A stretch of 64,000 bases of DNA from an uncultured Erythrobacter sp. (lineage in GTDB: Bacteria > Pseudomonadota > Alphaproteobacteria > Sphingomonadales > Sphingomonadaceae): the NCBI GenBank assembly GCA_947499505.1, contig CANMOQ010000003.1, forward strand, positions 372,001 through 436,000. Reading direction: 5' to 3'. The notes beneath the pieces are model-generated. The model did not search any database. It was not told the DNA's origin and saw only the letters and a list, made by a program, of their open reading frames with translations. Numbering within the stretch: position 1 is the stretch's first letter; every line of letters starts with the position of its first letter. Of the stretch, positions 27,877-36,265 are shown piece by piece. The position numbers and the translations under genes were made by a program.

Positions 27877-28632
27877 ATGGTTGGGACGTTTCGCTTATTG
27901 CCCCTGCTCCAAGCCGGACACCAAATTTGGCTCTGGTGTCACGGCGTTCCAAATGCCACCGCAGCCCCTCATCGTATGGTGCCGTTTTGGTATCTCTCGC
28001 TTGTCATCTGGCGCGAATGGACTGTGAGCGGCGAAATTGCAGATGTGAAACTTCGGCTGCATGGGCCGCAGCCAAATCCATATTTCTATGCACCGCAAAG
28101 ACCGACCGAGCTCATCGGTATAGCCATCGCCCCCGAGCTTGCTCAAAATGCATTGGGCATTTCAAACGAAGACTGCGCAGGCCAGATTGTGGAGTGGCAA
28201 AATGACAACTTCGACAACGCGCTCCATTTGGCGAACCGCGGTGCGCAGGTCGACGCGATTGCGGAGGCAATGGCTCGGCCAGTTCTGGATATGACCACCG
28301 ACGTAGTCAACGGGAACATCGACCTCGCAGTGGCTATGATCCGCCGAATGCGAGGAACAGCATCTCTGCGTGCGATCCGGGAGCGGATTGGTCTGAGCGA
28401 GCGCCAGTTTCGAACAGGCTTCAAGAAGCGAGTGGGTGTATCGGCGAAAGCTTACAGCCGCATCGTTCGGGCGAATGCCGTCATCGCTCAGGCGGATCAG
28501 ACCAAAATACCGGACTGGGCTGCGTTATCGTATCAATACGGGTTCTTTGATCAGGCACACATGATCAACGATCTGCGAAGCCTGACGGGACGTTCGCCTG
28601 CGCTCTTGAACATCGAGCGTAAGGCCGAATGA
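27877..28632 (+). CDS. AraC-family transcriptional regulator
   Basis: About 251 residues. The C-terminal third (~145-245) is the double helix-turn-helix AraC domain: LRAIRERIGLSERQFRTGFKKRVGVSAKAYSRIVR, then WAALSYQYGFFDQAHMINDLRSLTGRSPA. The N-terminal half (LRLHGPQPNPYFYAPQRPTELIGIAIAPEL) resembles the cupin-like sensor domain of AraC proteins of this size. The start is uncertain, since neither the ATG at 27877 nor the one at 27979 has a ribosome site. It is divergent from the secreted ConA-like gene, ~135 bases away, and may control it (inference). Confidence 0.8.
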   Translation: MVGTFRLLPLLQAGHQIWLWCHGVPNATAAPHRMVPFWYLSLVIWREWTVSGEIADVKLRLHGPQPNPYFYAPQRPTELIGIAIAPELAQNALGISNEDCAGQIVEWQNDNFDNALHLANRGAQVDAIAEAMARPVLDMTTDVVNGNIDLAVAMIRRMRGTASLRAIRERIGLSERQFRTGFKKRVGVSAKAYSRIVRANAVIAQADQTKIPDWAALSYQYGFFDQAHMINDLRSLTGRSPALLNIERKAE

Positions 28633-28685
28633 CCGTAGCGGGATCGTGTGCTCAACGGTCCGCTTTTTGACTTCAGCCTCAGAAC

Positions 28686-28715
28686 AGCGGACTGTCGGGT
28701 TTCGGCCCAGTTTCA
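28686..28715 (+). repeat. Dispersed intergenic repeat, copy D, with a hairpin
   Basis: AGCGGACTGTCGGGTTTCGG followed by CCCAGTTT. A second, inverted GGTCCGCT lies 22 bases upstream (28657-28664), so GTCCGCT/AGCGGAC could form a 7 bp stem. It is close to the 3' end of the relaxase gene. Confidence 0.45.
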
Positions 28716-28724
28716 GTCAAACCA

Positions 28725-31664
28725 TCAAAGGCCGATATCGAACGGTTTGACCCGCTCCTTGGCTAACTCGGGAGCCTTCTCGAGTTCAGCCTCTCGATCA
28801 GAGTTAGTCGCCTGGATTTGACCCAGCCTGACTCCCTTCTCCGCCGCTATGCCAAGTCGCTCGGTGATTTCAGCGGCTGATGTCTTCTCGCCTAGATTGG
28901 TCGCAATGCCACGACCAACTTTGTCTCGGTTGTCGACAATCAGCGTGAGCTCGTCTCGCAGGCGCGTGATCGTGACAAGGAAGTTGCGCTGCGAGAGCAG
29001 TCGCCGCTCACGACTGTCGAGCACGGCGATGCCCTTATCTGCCGTGAGGCCCTGCGCCATATGGGCGTTGAGCGCATAGGCAAGGTCGATGCGCTTCAAC
29101 ATCGGGTCGTTCGGCTTAAGTTTGTGTTCAATGCCGCTGGATGTCGTGACTGTTACTCCGTCCTGATCGATCGCGGTGACTGTTGCCCGGTCTGCATTTA
29201 TCATCCCGCGCGTGTGGTCGCTCGCCGTCCAACGGATGGCGTCCCCGGTATAGAGATCGAGATCCTTCTTCTCGAACAGCTGCAATGTTTGGTCGCTGCC
29301 CTTCGCGGACAACCTCGCTGGCACGAAGCGGCGCAAGTGCCCTCGCTCATCGCGAAGCGTAACAACACCCTTCTCAGTATCGACGGCGGCGATCTCATGG
29401 CTTCCGCGCCCGAGCCCGTGCCGCGTTTGTCGGCTTGCCAAATCGAGAACCATGCCCGGCCTGTAATTGCGCGCGTAGCGCAGATCCTCGCGGGTCGTGT
29501 TCACACGGGATAGAACCGTGAGCCTTGCGCTCGCTGGTCCGATTTCTCCATTCGCGGCGAGGCCGGTCTGGACTGCGGCATTGATTTCAGAGCGTAGTCG
29601 GCGGCCCGAAGCAAAGATCGACGTGCGCTCGCGCTCGGCAGGCGGAAGGGACAGCCAGCGTTCCGCCGCAACGATTGCGCTGTCCTCCTGGACCTCGACG
29701 ATGTGATCCTTGAGATGGTCGAGCGCATCACTGGTCTTGCCCGACTGGGCCGCCTGCTGCGCCCTCTTCAGGGTATCGGAGCGGGCGCGAAGATTGTGAT
29801 CCATGCGCGCCGTTTCGGTCCCGGCGCGCTGCGCCAGAGCAAATGGCTTCCCCGCTTCGACAGCTCCCAGCTGCTTTTCGTCACCCATCAGCACGAGGCG
29901 ATCGACCTTGAGTAGATTGGCGACGCGGATCAGCCGATCCTGGTCACGCGTGGAGACCATCGAGGCTTCATCGAGAACCAGGACAGTGTCGCGATACGCT
30001 TCGCACGCAGCGGCGATCTCGGCTTTGCCAGCGGAGCCATCCAGCAGCTTACGATTCTGCCCGAGAAAGCGATGCAGCGTCATCGACGGGATGCCTGTAT
30101 CCTTCTCCAACATGCGCACCAGTGTGTTCTGAACCCCGAGGCCGATGACCTTCTTGCCATGTTCTTCCAACAGTTGATTAAGCGGACGCAACACGCTCGA
30201 TTTGCCCGCTCCTGCCACCCCCTGCACGGCTACCACGCGATTGCTCGAAGACAGGATCAATCGACCAGCAGCTTCCTGGCCGGCGTTGAGTTCCATCCCG
30301 TAATTGAGAGCCGCCGACGCTTGCAGATACGCACCCGCGGTTTCAGCGTCGAGGATCGGACGAACTGCGCCGTTTCCCTTCTCGATCTCTGCCAACATAC
30401 GGGTCTCCAGCGCTTGTGCATCGGATGTGGTCAGCCACCCTTTCTGCGCGCCACGTCCGCGCAACAGCGCGCCCTGCTGCGCAAGTTGCCCAATGCGCTT
30501 TTCGACCGATCTCATCGTTGTCGGCAGTCCGAAGTCGAGCGACGCCTTGGCGAGATCCGTGGCCGTGAACGCCGCCTCTCGCTCTGATAGATGCCGCACC
30601 GCCGATGCGACCGCATGGGCCGTCGCAATCTCTTCCCTACCCTTCATATGGAGCCGCTTGGGGATGAGCGGATCGCCCTCCTTGATGCCCATTCTTTCGG
30701 CGAGGCTGGCGATCATCGCCTTGCCCCGTTCGAGCAGCGAGGGGCGATCGTTCGCTCGCTTTGCAGCCGCTACAGTTAACTCATGCGAACGCAGCTTCGC
30801 GTCGCGCACCATCCCTTCAAGGTCGAGCCCGTGCTTCCATGCCTGTCCTTCCCATTGGGCCATCAGAGCACCGCGATCGACATCGCTTTGCTTGGCCTGC
30901 CGGGTCGCCAGCGTCGCCACCACACCCGCCTCAAGCCCGCCGCCACGCCGCGCTTCGACCACCTCCTGCCGCCGCGTCGAGAAGGCCATCACTGCGTCAC
31001 GATCAATGCCCTTGGCCTCGAAATTGCCGTGCTTTCCAAATGCACCGATCCGGTAGCCAAGCTTCTCTACCTCGATCCGGAAGCGCGCCATTGTCATGGC
31101 ATTGAGCAGCGTGTTGTGCTGCCACAGCTTGTCGTTGCGCAGCGCCCTCCACTTATCGTCCTTGTCCTGCGTCATGTTGGCGACGACCGCGTGGAAGTGG
31201 AGGTTCGGCTCCTGGTTGCGGTTGGTATCGTGCTGGAACAGGGCAACGGTCAGGTTATCGCTCGCATTGAGCCGTTCCTTGCCGCCCTTCTCGGTGCGGT
31301 ATTGCGCCGCATTTTTCTCCGCCCATTGGAGGGTTTCAACCACCGCTGAACGATACGCGTCAATGATCCGCTGATCCTTGCCGACGAGCGCCAGAAGCGA
31401 CCAGCTTTTGGACAGCGAAAAGGTCAGATCTGTCCCGGCGCGGTGGTATTGACCCTGGTGGCCGATACGTTCGCCAGTGGGCAGTTCGCCGCGCAGGATT
31501 GCCTCGAACGCCTTGGCATCGACCGTGCCCGAAAGGCCCAGCCGCTCGGCACCTTTGCCGACCCAGATTCCGGACCGGTCAGCGTCCGCCTTGGTATAGT
31601 AATTGTCGTTGGCGAAGTAGTTGGCCGCACCGCCAGCCGAGCGCACATTGGCAACCGAAAGCAT
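28725..31664 (-). CDS. traA: MobF/TraA-type conjugative relaxase-helicase
   Basis: 979 residues. The N-terminal TrwC relaxase domain (~1-300) has candidate catalytic tyrosines Tyr16 and Tyr22/23, the WVGKGAERLG block and an HxH metal motif in PNLHFHAVVAN. The C-terminal superfamily-1 helicase has Walker A GVAGAGKSS and Walker B VLVLDEASMV. The family nicks plasmid or integrative-element DNA at oriT and unwinds the transfer strand. Start ATG 31664 follows GAGGGG. A ribbon-helix-helix gene ends 3 bases upstream on the same strand. Neither a coupling protein nor mating-pair genes are nearby, so transfer would need help from another element. Confidence 0.9.
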   Translation of the reverse strand: MLSVANVRSAGGAANYFANDNYYTKADADRSGIWVGKGAERLGLSGTVDAKAFEAILRGELPTGERIGHQGQYHRAGTDLTFSLSKSWSLLALVGKDQRIIDAYRSAVVETLQWAEKNAAQYRTEKGGKERLNASDNLTVALFQHDTNRNQEPNLHFHAVVANMTQDKDDKWRALRNDKLWQHNTLLNAMTMARFRIEVEKLGYRIGAFGKHGNFEAKGIDRDAVMAFSTRRQEVVEARRGGGLEAGVVATLATRQAKQSDVDRGALMAQWEGQAWKHGLDLEGMVRDAKLRSHELTVAAAKRANDRPSLLERGKAMIASLAERMGIKEGDPLIPKRLHMKGREEIATAHAVASAVRHLSEREAAFTATDLAKASLDFGLPTTMRSVEKRIGQLAQQGALLRGRGAQKGWLTTSDAQALETRMLAEIEKGNGAVRPILDAETAGAYLQASAALNYGMELNAGQEAAGRLILSSSNRVVAVQGVAGAGKSSVLRPLNQLLEEHGKKVIGLGVQNTLVRMLEKDTGIPSMTLHRFLGQNRKLLDGSAGKAEIAAACEAYRDTVLVLDEASMVSTRDQDRLIRVANLLKVDRLVLMGDEKQLGAVEAGKPFALAQRAGTETARMDHNLRARSDTLKRAQQAAQSGKTSDALDHLKDHIVEVQEDSAIVAAERWLSLPPAERERTSIFASGRRLRSEINAAVQTGLAANGEIGPASARLTVLSRVNTTREDLRYARNYRPGMVLDLASRQTRHGLGRGSHEIAAVDTEKGVVTLRDERGHLRRFVPARLSAKGSDQTLQLFEKKDLDLYTGDAIRWTASDHTRGMINADRATVTAIDQDGVTVTTSSGIEHKLKPNDPMLKRIDLAYALNAHMAQGLTADKGIAVLDSRERRLLSQRNFLVTITRLRDELTLIVDNRDKVGRGIATNLGEKTSAAEITERLGIAAEKGVRLGQIQATNSDREAELEKAPELAKERVKPFDIGL

Positions 31665-31667
31665 CGC

Positions 31668-31973
31668 TCAGCGCCCCTCGCGCTTCGCGGTCTTGCGCTC
31701 GCGATATTCGCGAATGCGTCGTTGGTAAGCGACCACAACTCTGTCCCGCAGTTCCTTGTCCTTGTGGGTGCGAAGCCAGCCATCGAGGGCGATCTTGGTG
31801 AACAGCAGATCGGCCAGAACCTGATCGCGGAACGCCTCGTCGTGGGGTTCGTCGAGCGCGTCGATGACAGTGAGTTTCAGCCATTGGCTGACGCTCATAT
31901 GTGCTGTATCAGCGGCGGCTTTGACGAGCGCATGAAGGTCTTGGTCGACATAGCATTGAAGGGCAAATCGCAC
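31668..31973 (-). CDS. Ribbon-helix-helix protein, probable relaxosome accessory factor
   Basis: 101 residues. The N-terminal ~40 (RFALQCYVDQDLHALVKAAA, then MSVSQWLKLTVIDAL) fit a CopG/Arc-type ribbon-helix-helix. The C-terminal half is helical and strongly basic (RIREYRERKTAKREGR). It directly precedes the relaxase with a 3-base gap, a typical place for a MobC/TraD-like oriT-binding protein. The family is assigned by pattern and context rather than by a firm match. Confidence 0.7.
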   Translation of the reverse strand: MRFALQCYVDQDLHALVKAAADTAHMSVSQWLKLTVIDALDEPHDEAFRDQVLADLLFTKIALDGWLRTHKDKELRDRVVVAYQRRIREYRERKTAKREGR

Positions 31974-32022
31974 GGCATCACCTGACGTTTGGCCGACCCT
32001 CCACGGCCCGATGCCCCCTCTG

Positions 32023-32036
32023 GACTGACATCAGTC
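32023..32036. promoter_or_regulatory. Perfect dyad upstream of the relaxase genes
   Basis: GACTGA-CA-TCAGTC, 50 bases before the ribbon-helix-helix gene start. It could be a binding site for that protein or part of oriT. Confidence 0.4.
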
Positions 32037-32102
32037 TACATCAGCGGCCGCCCTGTAGGAAAACGCTATATTTCGACTGTAAATTAATGGCTTAGAGTCG
32101 GG

Positions 32103-32120
32103 CAACTCACATGCGAGTTG
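32103..32120. promoter_or_regulatory. Perfect stem-loop upstream of the relaxase genes
   Basis: CAACTC-ACATGC-GAGTTG, a 6 bp stem with a 6 base loop. Hairpins of this size next to a nick site are recognised by MobF relaxases; here the link is positional. Confidence 0.4.
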
Positions 32121-32391
32121 CGGATCGCGGAGTGACATCAGATGACACTACTTGGCGACAGCTCCCGAAATCTCAGCGAAACCCGCAGAAATCCTCGCCT
32201 CCCAAACACCGGATCTCCGGGTACGGTGTGCCCTCCAATTTCCGATCATCGCCCTGCTCGACCAGTCTCATTGGCGGTTTCAGACTGACGAGAAATTCAC
32301 TTCCTGCCGAACGGATATGTGAGCGGAAATGGCGATTGAATTCAGGCATTAGAGCATAGCCAGCCAGTCTTCCTCATGCCATAGATCGGCG

Positions 32392-35052
32392 ATGATCAAA
32401 CTAACCCTGTCACAACTTACGGGCCTATTGTTCAAAGCCTGCGACGAGCTTCGTGGCAACATGGATGCCTCTGAATACAAAGAATACATCTTCGGCGTGC
32501 TGTTCCTGAAAAGGTGCAGCGACTTGTTCGATCAGCAGCGTGAAAAGCTGGCAAAGGATCTTCGCGCTCGCGGGCTTGATGGTGATCGGCTGGATGCCGC
32601 GCTCAACAACCCGGATCAGTATATTTTCTTCGTGCCGTCAGAAGCGCGCTGGGAAACTGTTCGGCACCTGAAAGAAGATGTCGGCAACGGCCTGAATACC
32701 GCGCTCGGTGAACTTGAGCGCCACAACAAGGATCAGCTCGAGGACGTGCTCGAGCACATCAACTTCAACCGAAAGATTGGCCAGCGAACCCTGAGCGACG
32801 ACACGCTCGTCGACTTCATCCAGGTATTCGAGAAGATTCCGCTGCGCGACGAAAACTTTGAGTTTCCTGACCTGCTTGGCGCGGCCTACGAATACCTCAT
32901 CAAGTATTTTGCGGACTCCGCAGGCAAGAAGGCTGGTGAGTTCTACACGCCAGCCGATGTCGTTCGCACTATGGTCGAAATCGTCGACCCGAAACCGGGC
33001 ATGTCGGTCTATGATCCAACGGTTGGTTCAGGCGGTATGCTGATCCAGTCGCGCGACTACATTCGGGACACCGGGGGCGATCCCTATGACCTTACCCTGG
33101 CCGGGCAGGAGAAGATCGGCACGACTTGGTCGATATGCAAAATGAACATGATCCTGCACGATATCCAGTCGGCGGATATCCGTCAGGAAGACACGATCCA
33201 GCACCCGCAGCACCGCGACAAGGACGGCGAGCTGATGCGGTTCGATCGCATTCTCGCCAACCCACCATTCAGCCAGAACTATAGCAAGAAGGACATGGAC
33301 GCGACCGGACGGTTCTCCGTCTGGATGCCGGAGAAGGGCAAGAAGGCGGACATGATGTTTGTCCAGCACATGCTTTCCGTGCTCAACGCCAAAGGTCGCA
33401 TGGCGAGCGTGATGCCGCATGGCGTTCTGTTCCGTGGCGGGGAAGAGAAGGAGGCGCGCAAACATTTCATCGACAAGGGTTGGCTAGATGCGGTGATCGG
33501 CCTGCCATCATCATTGTTCTACGGCACAGGCATCCCCGCCTGCATTCTTGTAATGAGCAAGGAACGCGCCGCCGAACGTGACGATGTCCTGTTTATCAAC
33601 GCCGACCGCGAATACCGTGAGGGAAAGGCGCAAAACTTCCTGCGCCCAGAAGACATGGCGAAGATCGTTCATGTCTATCGCCAGCGCAAGGATGTGCCCG
33701 GCTATGCCCGCGTGGTGCCGCGCAGCGAGATCAAGGGCGAAGACTATAACTGCAACATCCGCCGCTATGTCGACAACGCGCCGCCGCCCGAACCGCAAGA
33801 TGTCCGGGCCCATATTCATGGCGGTGTGCCGACTGCCGAAGTGGATGCACTGGAGCGGTTTTGGCGCAACTATCCCGACCTACGGGAAAGCTGTTTCATT
33901 CCCCGCGCTGGTGATCCGAATTATTGCGACTTTGCCGATGATATCGGTACGCGGCGAGACATTGCTGGGCTGGTTCGTGAGCACGAAAGCATCACCCAAA
34001 CTCACGCCGCATTCATGGAACGGCTGGACGATTGGTGGTCCGATAACCTACCGACAATCCAACAGATCGAACCGGGCGATGGGAAGCAGAGCGGTGGCAA
34101 TGTCTATGCAGTGCGCCGCGCGCTGGTCGCATCGATCGATGAGGCATTTGGCGATCAAACGCTGCTCAATGATTTCCAGCTGCGCGGCGCGATGGCGAAA
34201 GCGATTGATGGATTGAAAGTCGATTTGAAGTCCATCGCCGCCAGCGGCTGGGGACCGGAACTGATCCCGGACGATGACATTTTGCGAAGCCAGTTTCCCG
34301 AACTGATCGAGGAGATGGCGGCGAAGCGCGCGCGGATTGATGAGTTGGGCGCGCTTTTCACCGCTGCCAATGATGAGGATTTTGAGGACGAGGACGATAC
34401 CGGCGTGCTGGGCAGCGAGCTTGTCTCTTCACTCAAGGACGAGGAGAAGAGCCTCAAGGCGCAGATCAAGCCTCTGACCAAGGAAGCGAAGGCTGCCGTG
34501 GCGCCGATAAAGGCTGATATCGACCGGCGCGATGCCTGGCCCGATTGCTGGGGCAAGGGCGACGTGAAACTTGGCGGTACGCAGTTTGCTCCGGACATTG
34601 GCGATGCGCGGCGCACGCTTAGCGTCGCGAGGGGTGCTGAGGTCGATCCCTTCCTGACTATACCGCTTGAAAAGCTGGCCAGTGAGGGCGGCGACATTGT
34701 TGAGCGGCTCGCCGAGATCGCCCACCGGCTCGCCGCGCACAAGGCGCTGGAAGACGAGGCGAAGGCGCTGAAGACGGAGCTTCGCATAGCGGAGAAAAAG
34801 AAGGACGAGCTGGTCGAGCAGGCGCGCGCGAAGATCAGCCGCGAGGAAGCGCGCGACGAAATTCTCAAGCGTTTCCACCGGATCGTGCAGGACACCTATC
34901 GCCATTATCTGGAGGCGGACCGCCGCGCGGTGACAACGGCCATCGAGAATCTGCACGACAAATATGCGGTGACGCTGCGTGATATTGAGGACCAGCGCGC
35001 CAGCGCGGCGAGTCAGTTGGGCGGGTATTTGAAGGCTCTTGGGTATGCATAG
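32392..35052 (+). CDS. hsdM: Type I restriction-modification DNA methyltransferase subunit HsdM (long form)
   Basis: 886 residues, much longer than the usual ~500. The N-terminal helical domain ([29 protein letters not shown]) and N6-adenine methyltransferase core are standard: motif [12 protein letters not shown] (from 206) binds AdoMet and motif IV NPPF (290-293) is catalytic. A ~380-residue C-terminal extension contains an acidic patch ([13 protein letters not shown]) and long helical, coiled-coil-like segments up to the end. The start ATG has no strong ribosome site but gives the correct N-terminus. The stop overlaps the start of hsdS. Confidence 0.93.
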   Translation: MIKLTLSQLTGLLFKACDELRGNMDASEYKEYIFGVLFLKRCSDLFDQQREKLAKDLRARGLDGDRLDAALNNPDQYIFFVPSEARWETVRHLKEDVGNGLNTALGELERHNKDQLEDVLEHINFNRKIGQRTLSDDTLVDFIQVFEKIPLRDENFEFPDLLGAAYEYLIKYFADSAGKKAGEFYTPADVVRTMVEIVDPKPGMSVYDPTVGSGGMLIQSRDYIRDTGGDPYDLTLAGQEKIGTTWSICKMNMILHDIQSADIRQEDTIQHPQHRDKDGELMRFDRILANPPFSQNYSKKDMDATGRFSVWMPEKGKKADMMFVQHMLSVLNAKGRMASVMPHGVLFRGGEEKEARKHFIDKGWLDAVIGLPSSLFYGTGIPACILVMSKERAAERDDVLFINADREYREGKAQNFLRPEDMAKIVHVYRQRKDVPGYARVVPRSEIKGEDYNCNIRRYVDNAPPPEPQDVRAHIHGGVPTAEVDALERFWRNYPDLRESCFIPRAGDPNYCDFADDIGTRRDIAGLVREHESITQTHAAFMERLDDWWSDNLPTIQQIEPGDGKQSGGNVYAVRRALVASIDEAFGDQTLLNDFQLRGAMAKAIDGLKVDLKSIAASGWGPELIPDDDILRSQFPELIEEMAAKRARIDELGALFTAANDEDFEDEDDTGVLGSELVSSLKDEEKSLKAQIKPLTKEAKAAVAPIKADIDRRDAWPDCWGKGDVKLGGTQFAPDIGDARRTLSVARGAEVDPFLTIPLEKLASEGGDIVERLAEIAHRLAAHKALEDEAKALKTELRIAEKKKDELVEQARAKISREEARDEILKRFHRIVQDTYRHYLEADRRAVTTAIENLHDKYAVTLRDIEDQRASAASQLGGYLKALGYA

Positions 35053-36265
35053 GCCGCTCGCTGAGTTTGCAGATATTTACTACGGCAAATCGCCTTCTGA
35101 AGTCCTCGACGGAGAAGGACTGGTACCCGTTTTTGGAACGGGAGGCACATACGCGAAGGCTGTTCGGGCGCTATTCTCAGGTCCTGCCGTGGTGCTACCC
35201 CGCAAAGGATCTTTAGGGAGTCCGCACTATTCCGAAGGTGCTTTCTGGCCTTCCGACACGACATTCGCAGCGATCCCAAAGGATGGGGTCGATGCCAAAT
35301 GGCTCTTCTATCAGCTTCTCTGCTTCGAATTGGAGAAGCTCAATGAAGCCACTGGCGTTCCAAGCATTAGTCGTGACTGGCTCGCCAAGATCGATATTCC
35401 TGATCAGCGCGGCGATGTGGCTCGTCTTGTTCGCCGGGTAATCGAAGCACTCGACACCCAGATCGAGGCGACGGAGGCGTTGATTGCGAAGCAGGAGCGG
35501 CTGCGCGCCGGTTTGATGCAGGACCTGTTCACGCGCGGCGTGGACGAAAACGGCGAACTGCGCCCACCCCGCGAAGAAGCCCCGCACCTCTACCACGAAA
35601 CCGAACTCGGATGGTTGCCGAAGGGGTGGTCAGCACCTGAGGTAAGAACTCTTCTGGCCAATGTTCCCACACCAATGAGAAGCGGCCCGTTCGGAAGTGC
35701 ACTTTTGAAGCACGAACTAGTCGAGAGCGGCATCCCCCTCCTAGGAATCGACAACATCCACGCTGAGCATTTTGAGGCCAGCTTCTCGCGCTTCGTAACG
35801 CTAAGAAGGTTTCTGGAGCTTTCACGCTATCGAGCACTCCCGGGCGATGTAGTTATCACAATAATGGGCACGGTGGGCAGATGCTGCATCATTCCAGATG
35901 GGCATGGCGATCTCTTATCATCCAAGCACTTATGGACCATGACCTTCGACCAGTCCAAAGTCATTCCTGAATTGGTTTGTTGGCAGCTTAACTTCGCGCC
36001 GTGGGTGCTTTCGTGATTTCGCCAGCAGTCACAGGGCGGAATTATGGACGCAATCCAATCATCAACCTTGAAGCGCCTCCGACTTCCATGCGCGACAATA
36101 CAGGAGCAGGAGCGAATACTTCAGCGCTATCATGCCTCAAGCGGCAGTTTGGCTGCATTGCGGGATGACTTGGCAAAGCTTCGCCTTCAAAAAGTGGGCC
36201 TCATGCAAGACCTCCTCACTGGCACAGTCCCGGTGGAGCCACTGCTGGAGAAGGAGCCAGCATGA
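35045..36265 (+). pseudogene. hsdS: Type I specificity subunit HsdS, interrupted by an in-frame TGA
   Basis: The full frame would encode ~406 residues, but a TGA at 36014-36016 stops it after ~323. Reading through gives a continuous HsdS: TRD1, first conserved helix (IEATEALIAKQERLRAGLMQDLFTRGV), TRD2 (GIDNIHAEHF...VGRCCIIPDG), then WVLS-stop-FRQQSQGGIMDAIQSSTL and the second conserved repeat (LQKVGLMQDLLTGTV). Both sides are in the same frame, so this is a nonsense change, for instance CGA to TGA, not a frameshift. The truncated protein would lose the end of TRD2 and the second helix that contacts HsdM. Start is ATG 35045, inside the end of hsdM; the stop overlaps hsdR (ATGA). A sequencing error is possible. 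Confidence 0.85.

Larger units (their letters stand above)
31974..32391. other. Intergenic region, possible oriT
   Basis: About 418 bases between the divergent relaxosome genes and hsdM. No gene is supported. It holds two perfect dyads and an A/T-rich stretch between them (~32060-32095), features common in origins of transfer next to MobF relaxase genes. No nic consensus was recognised. Confidence 0.4.

Noticed and set aside
27768..28205. An alternative frame before the AraC gene as a frameshifted N-terminus
   Set aside because: The 27877 frame already contains the sensor-like sequence up to its first ATG; the other frame shows no family pattern.
36016..36044. A frameshift as the cause of the hsdS split
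   Set aside because: Both parts are in the same frame; only the TGA interrupts them.
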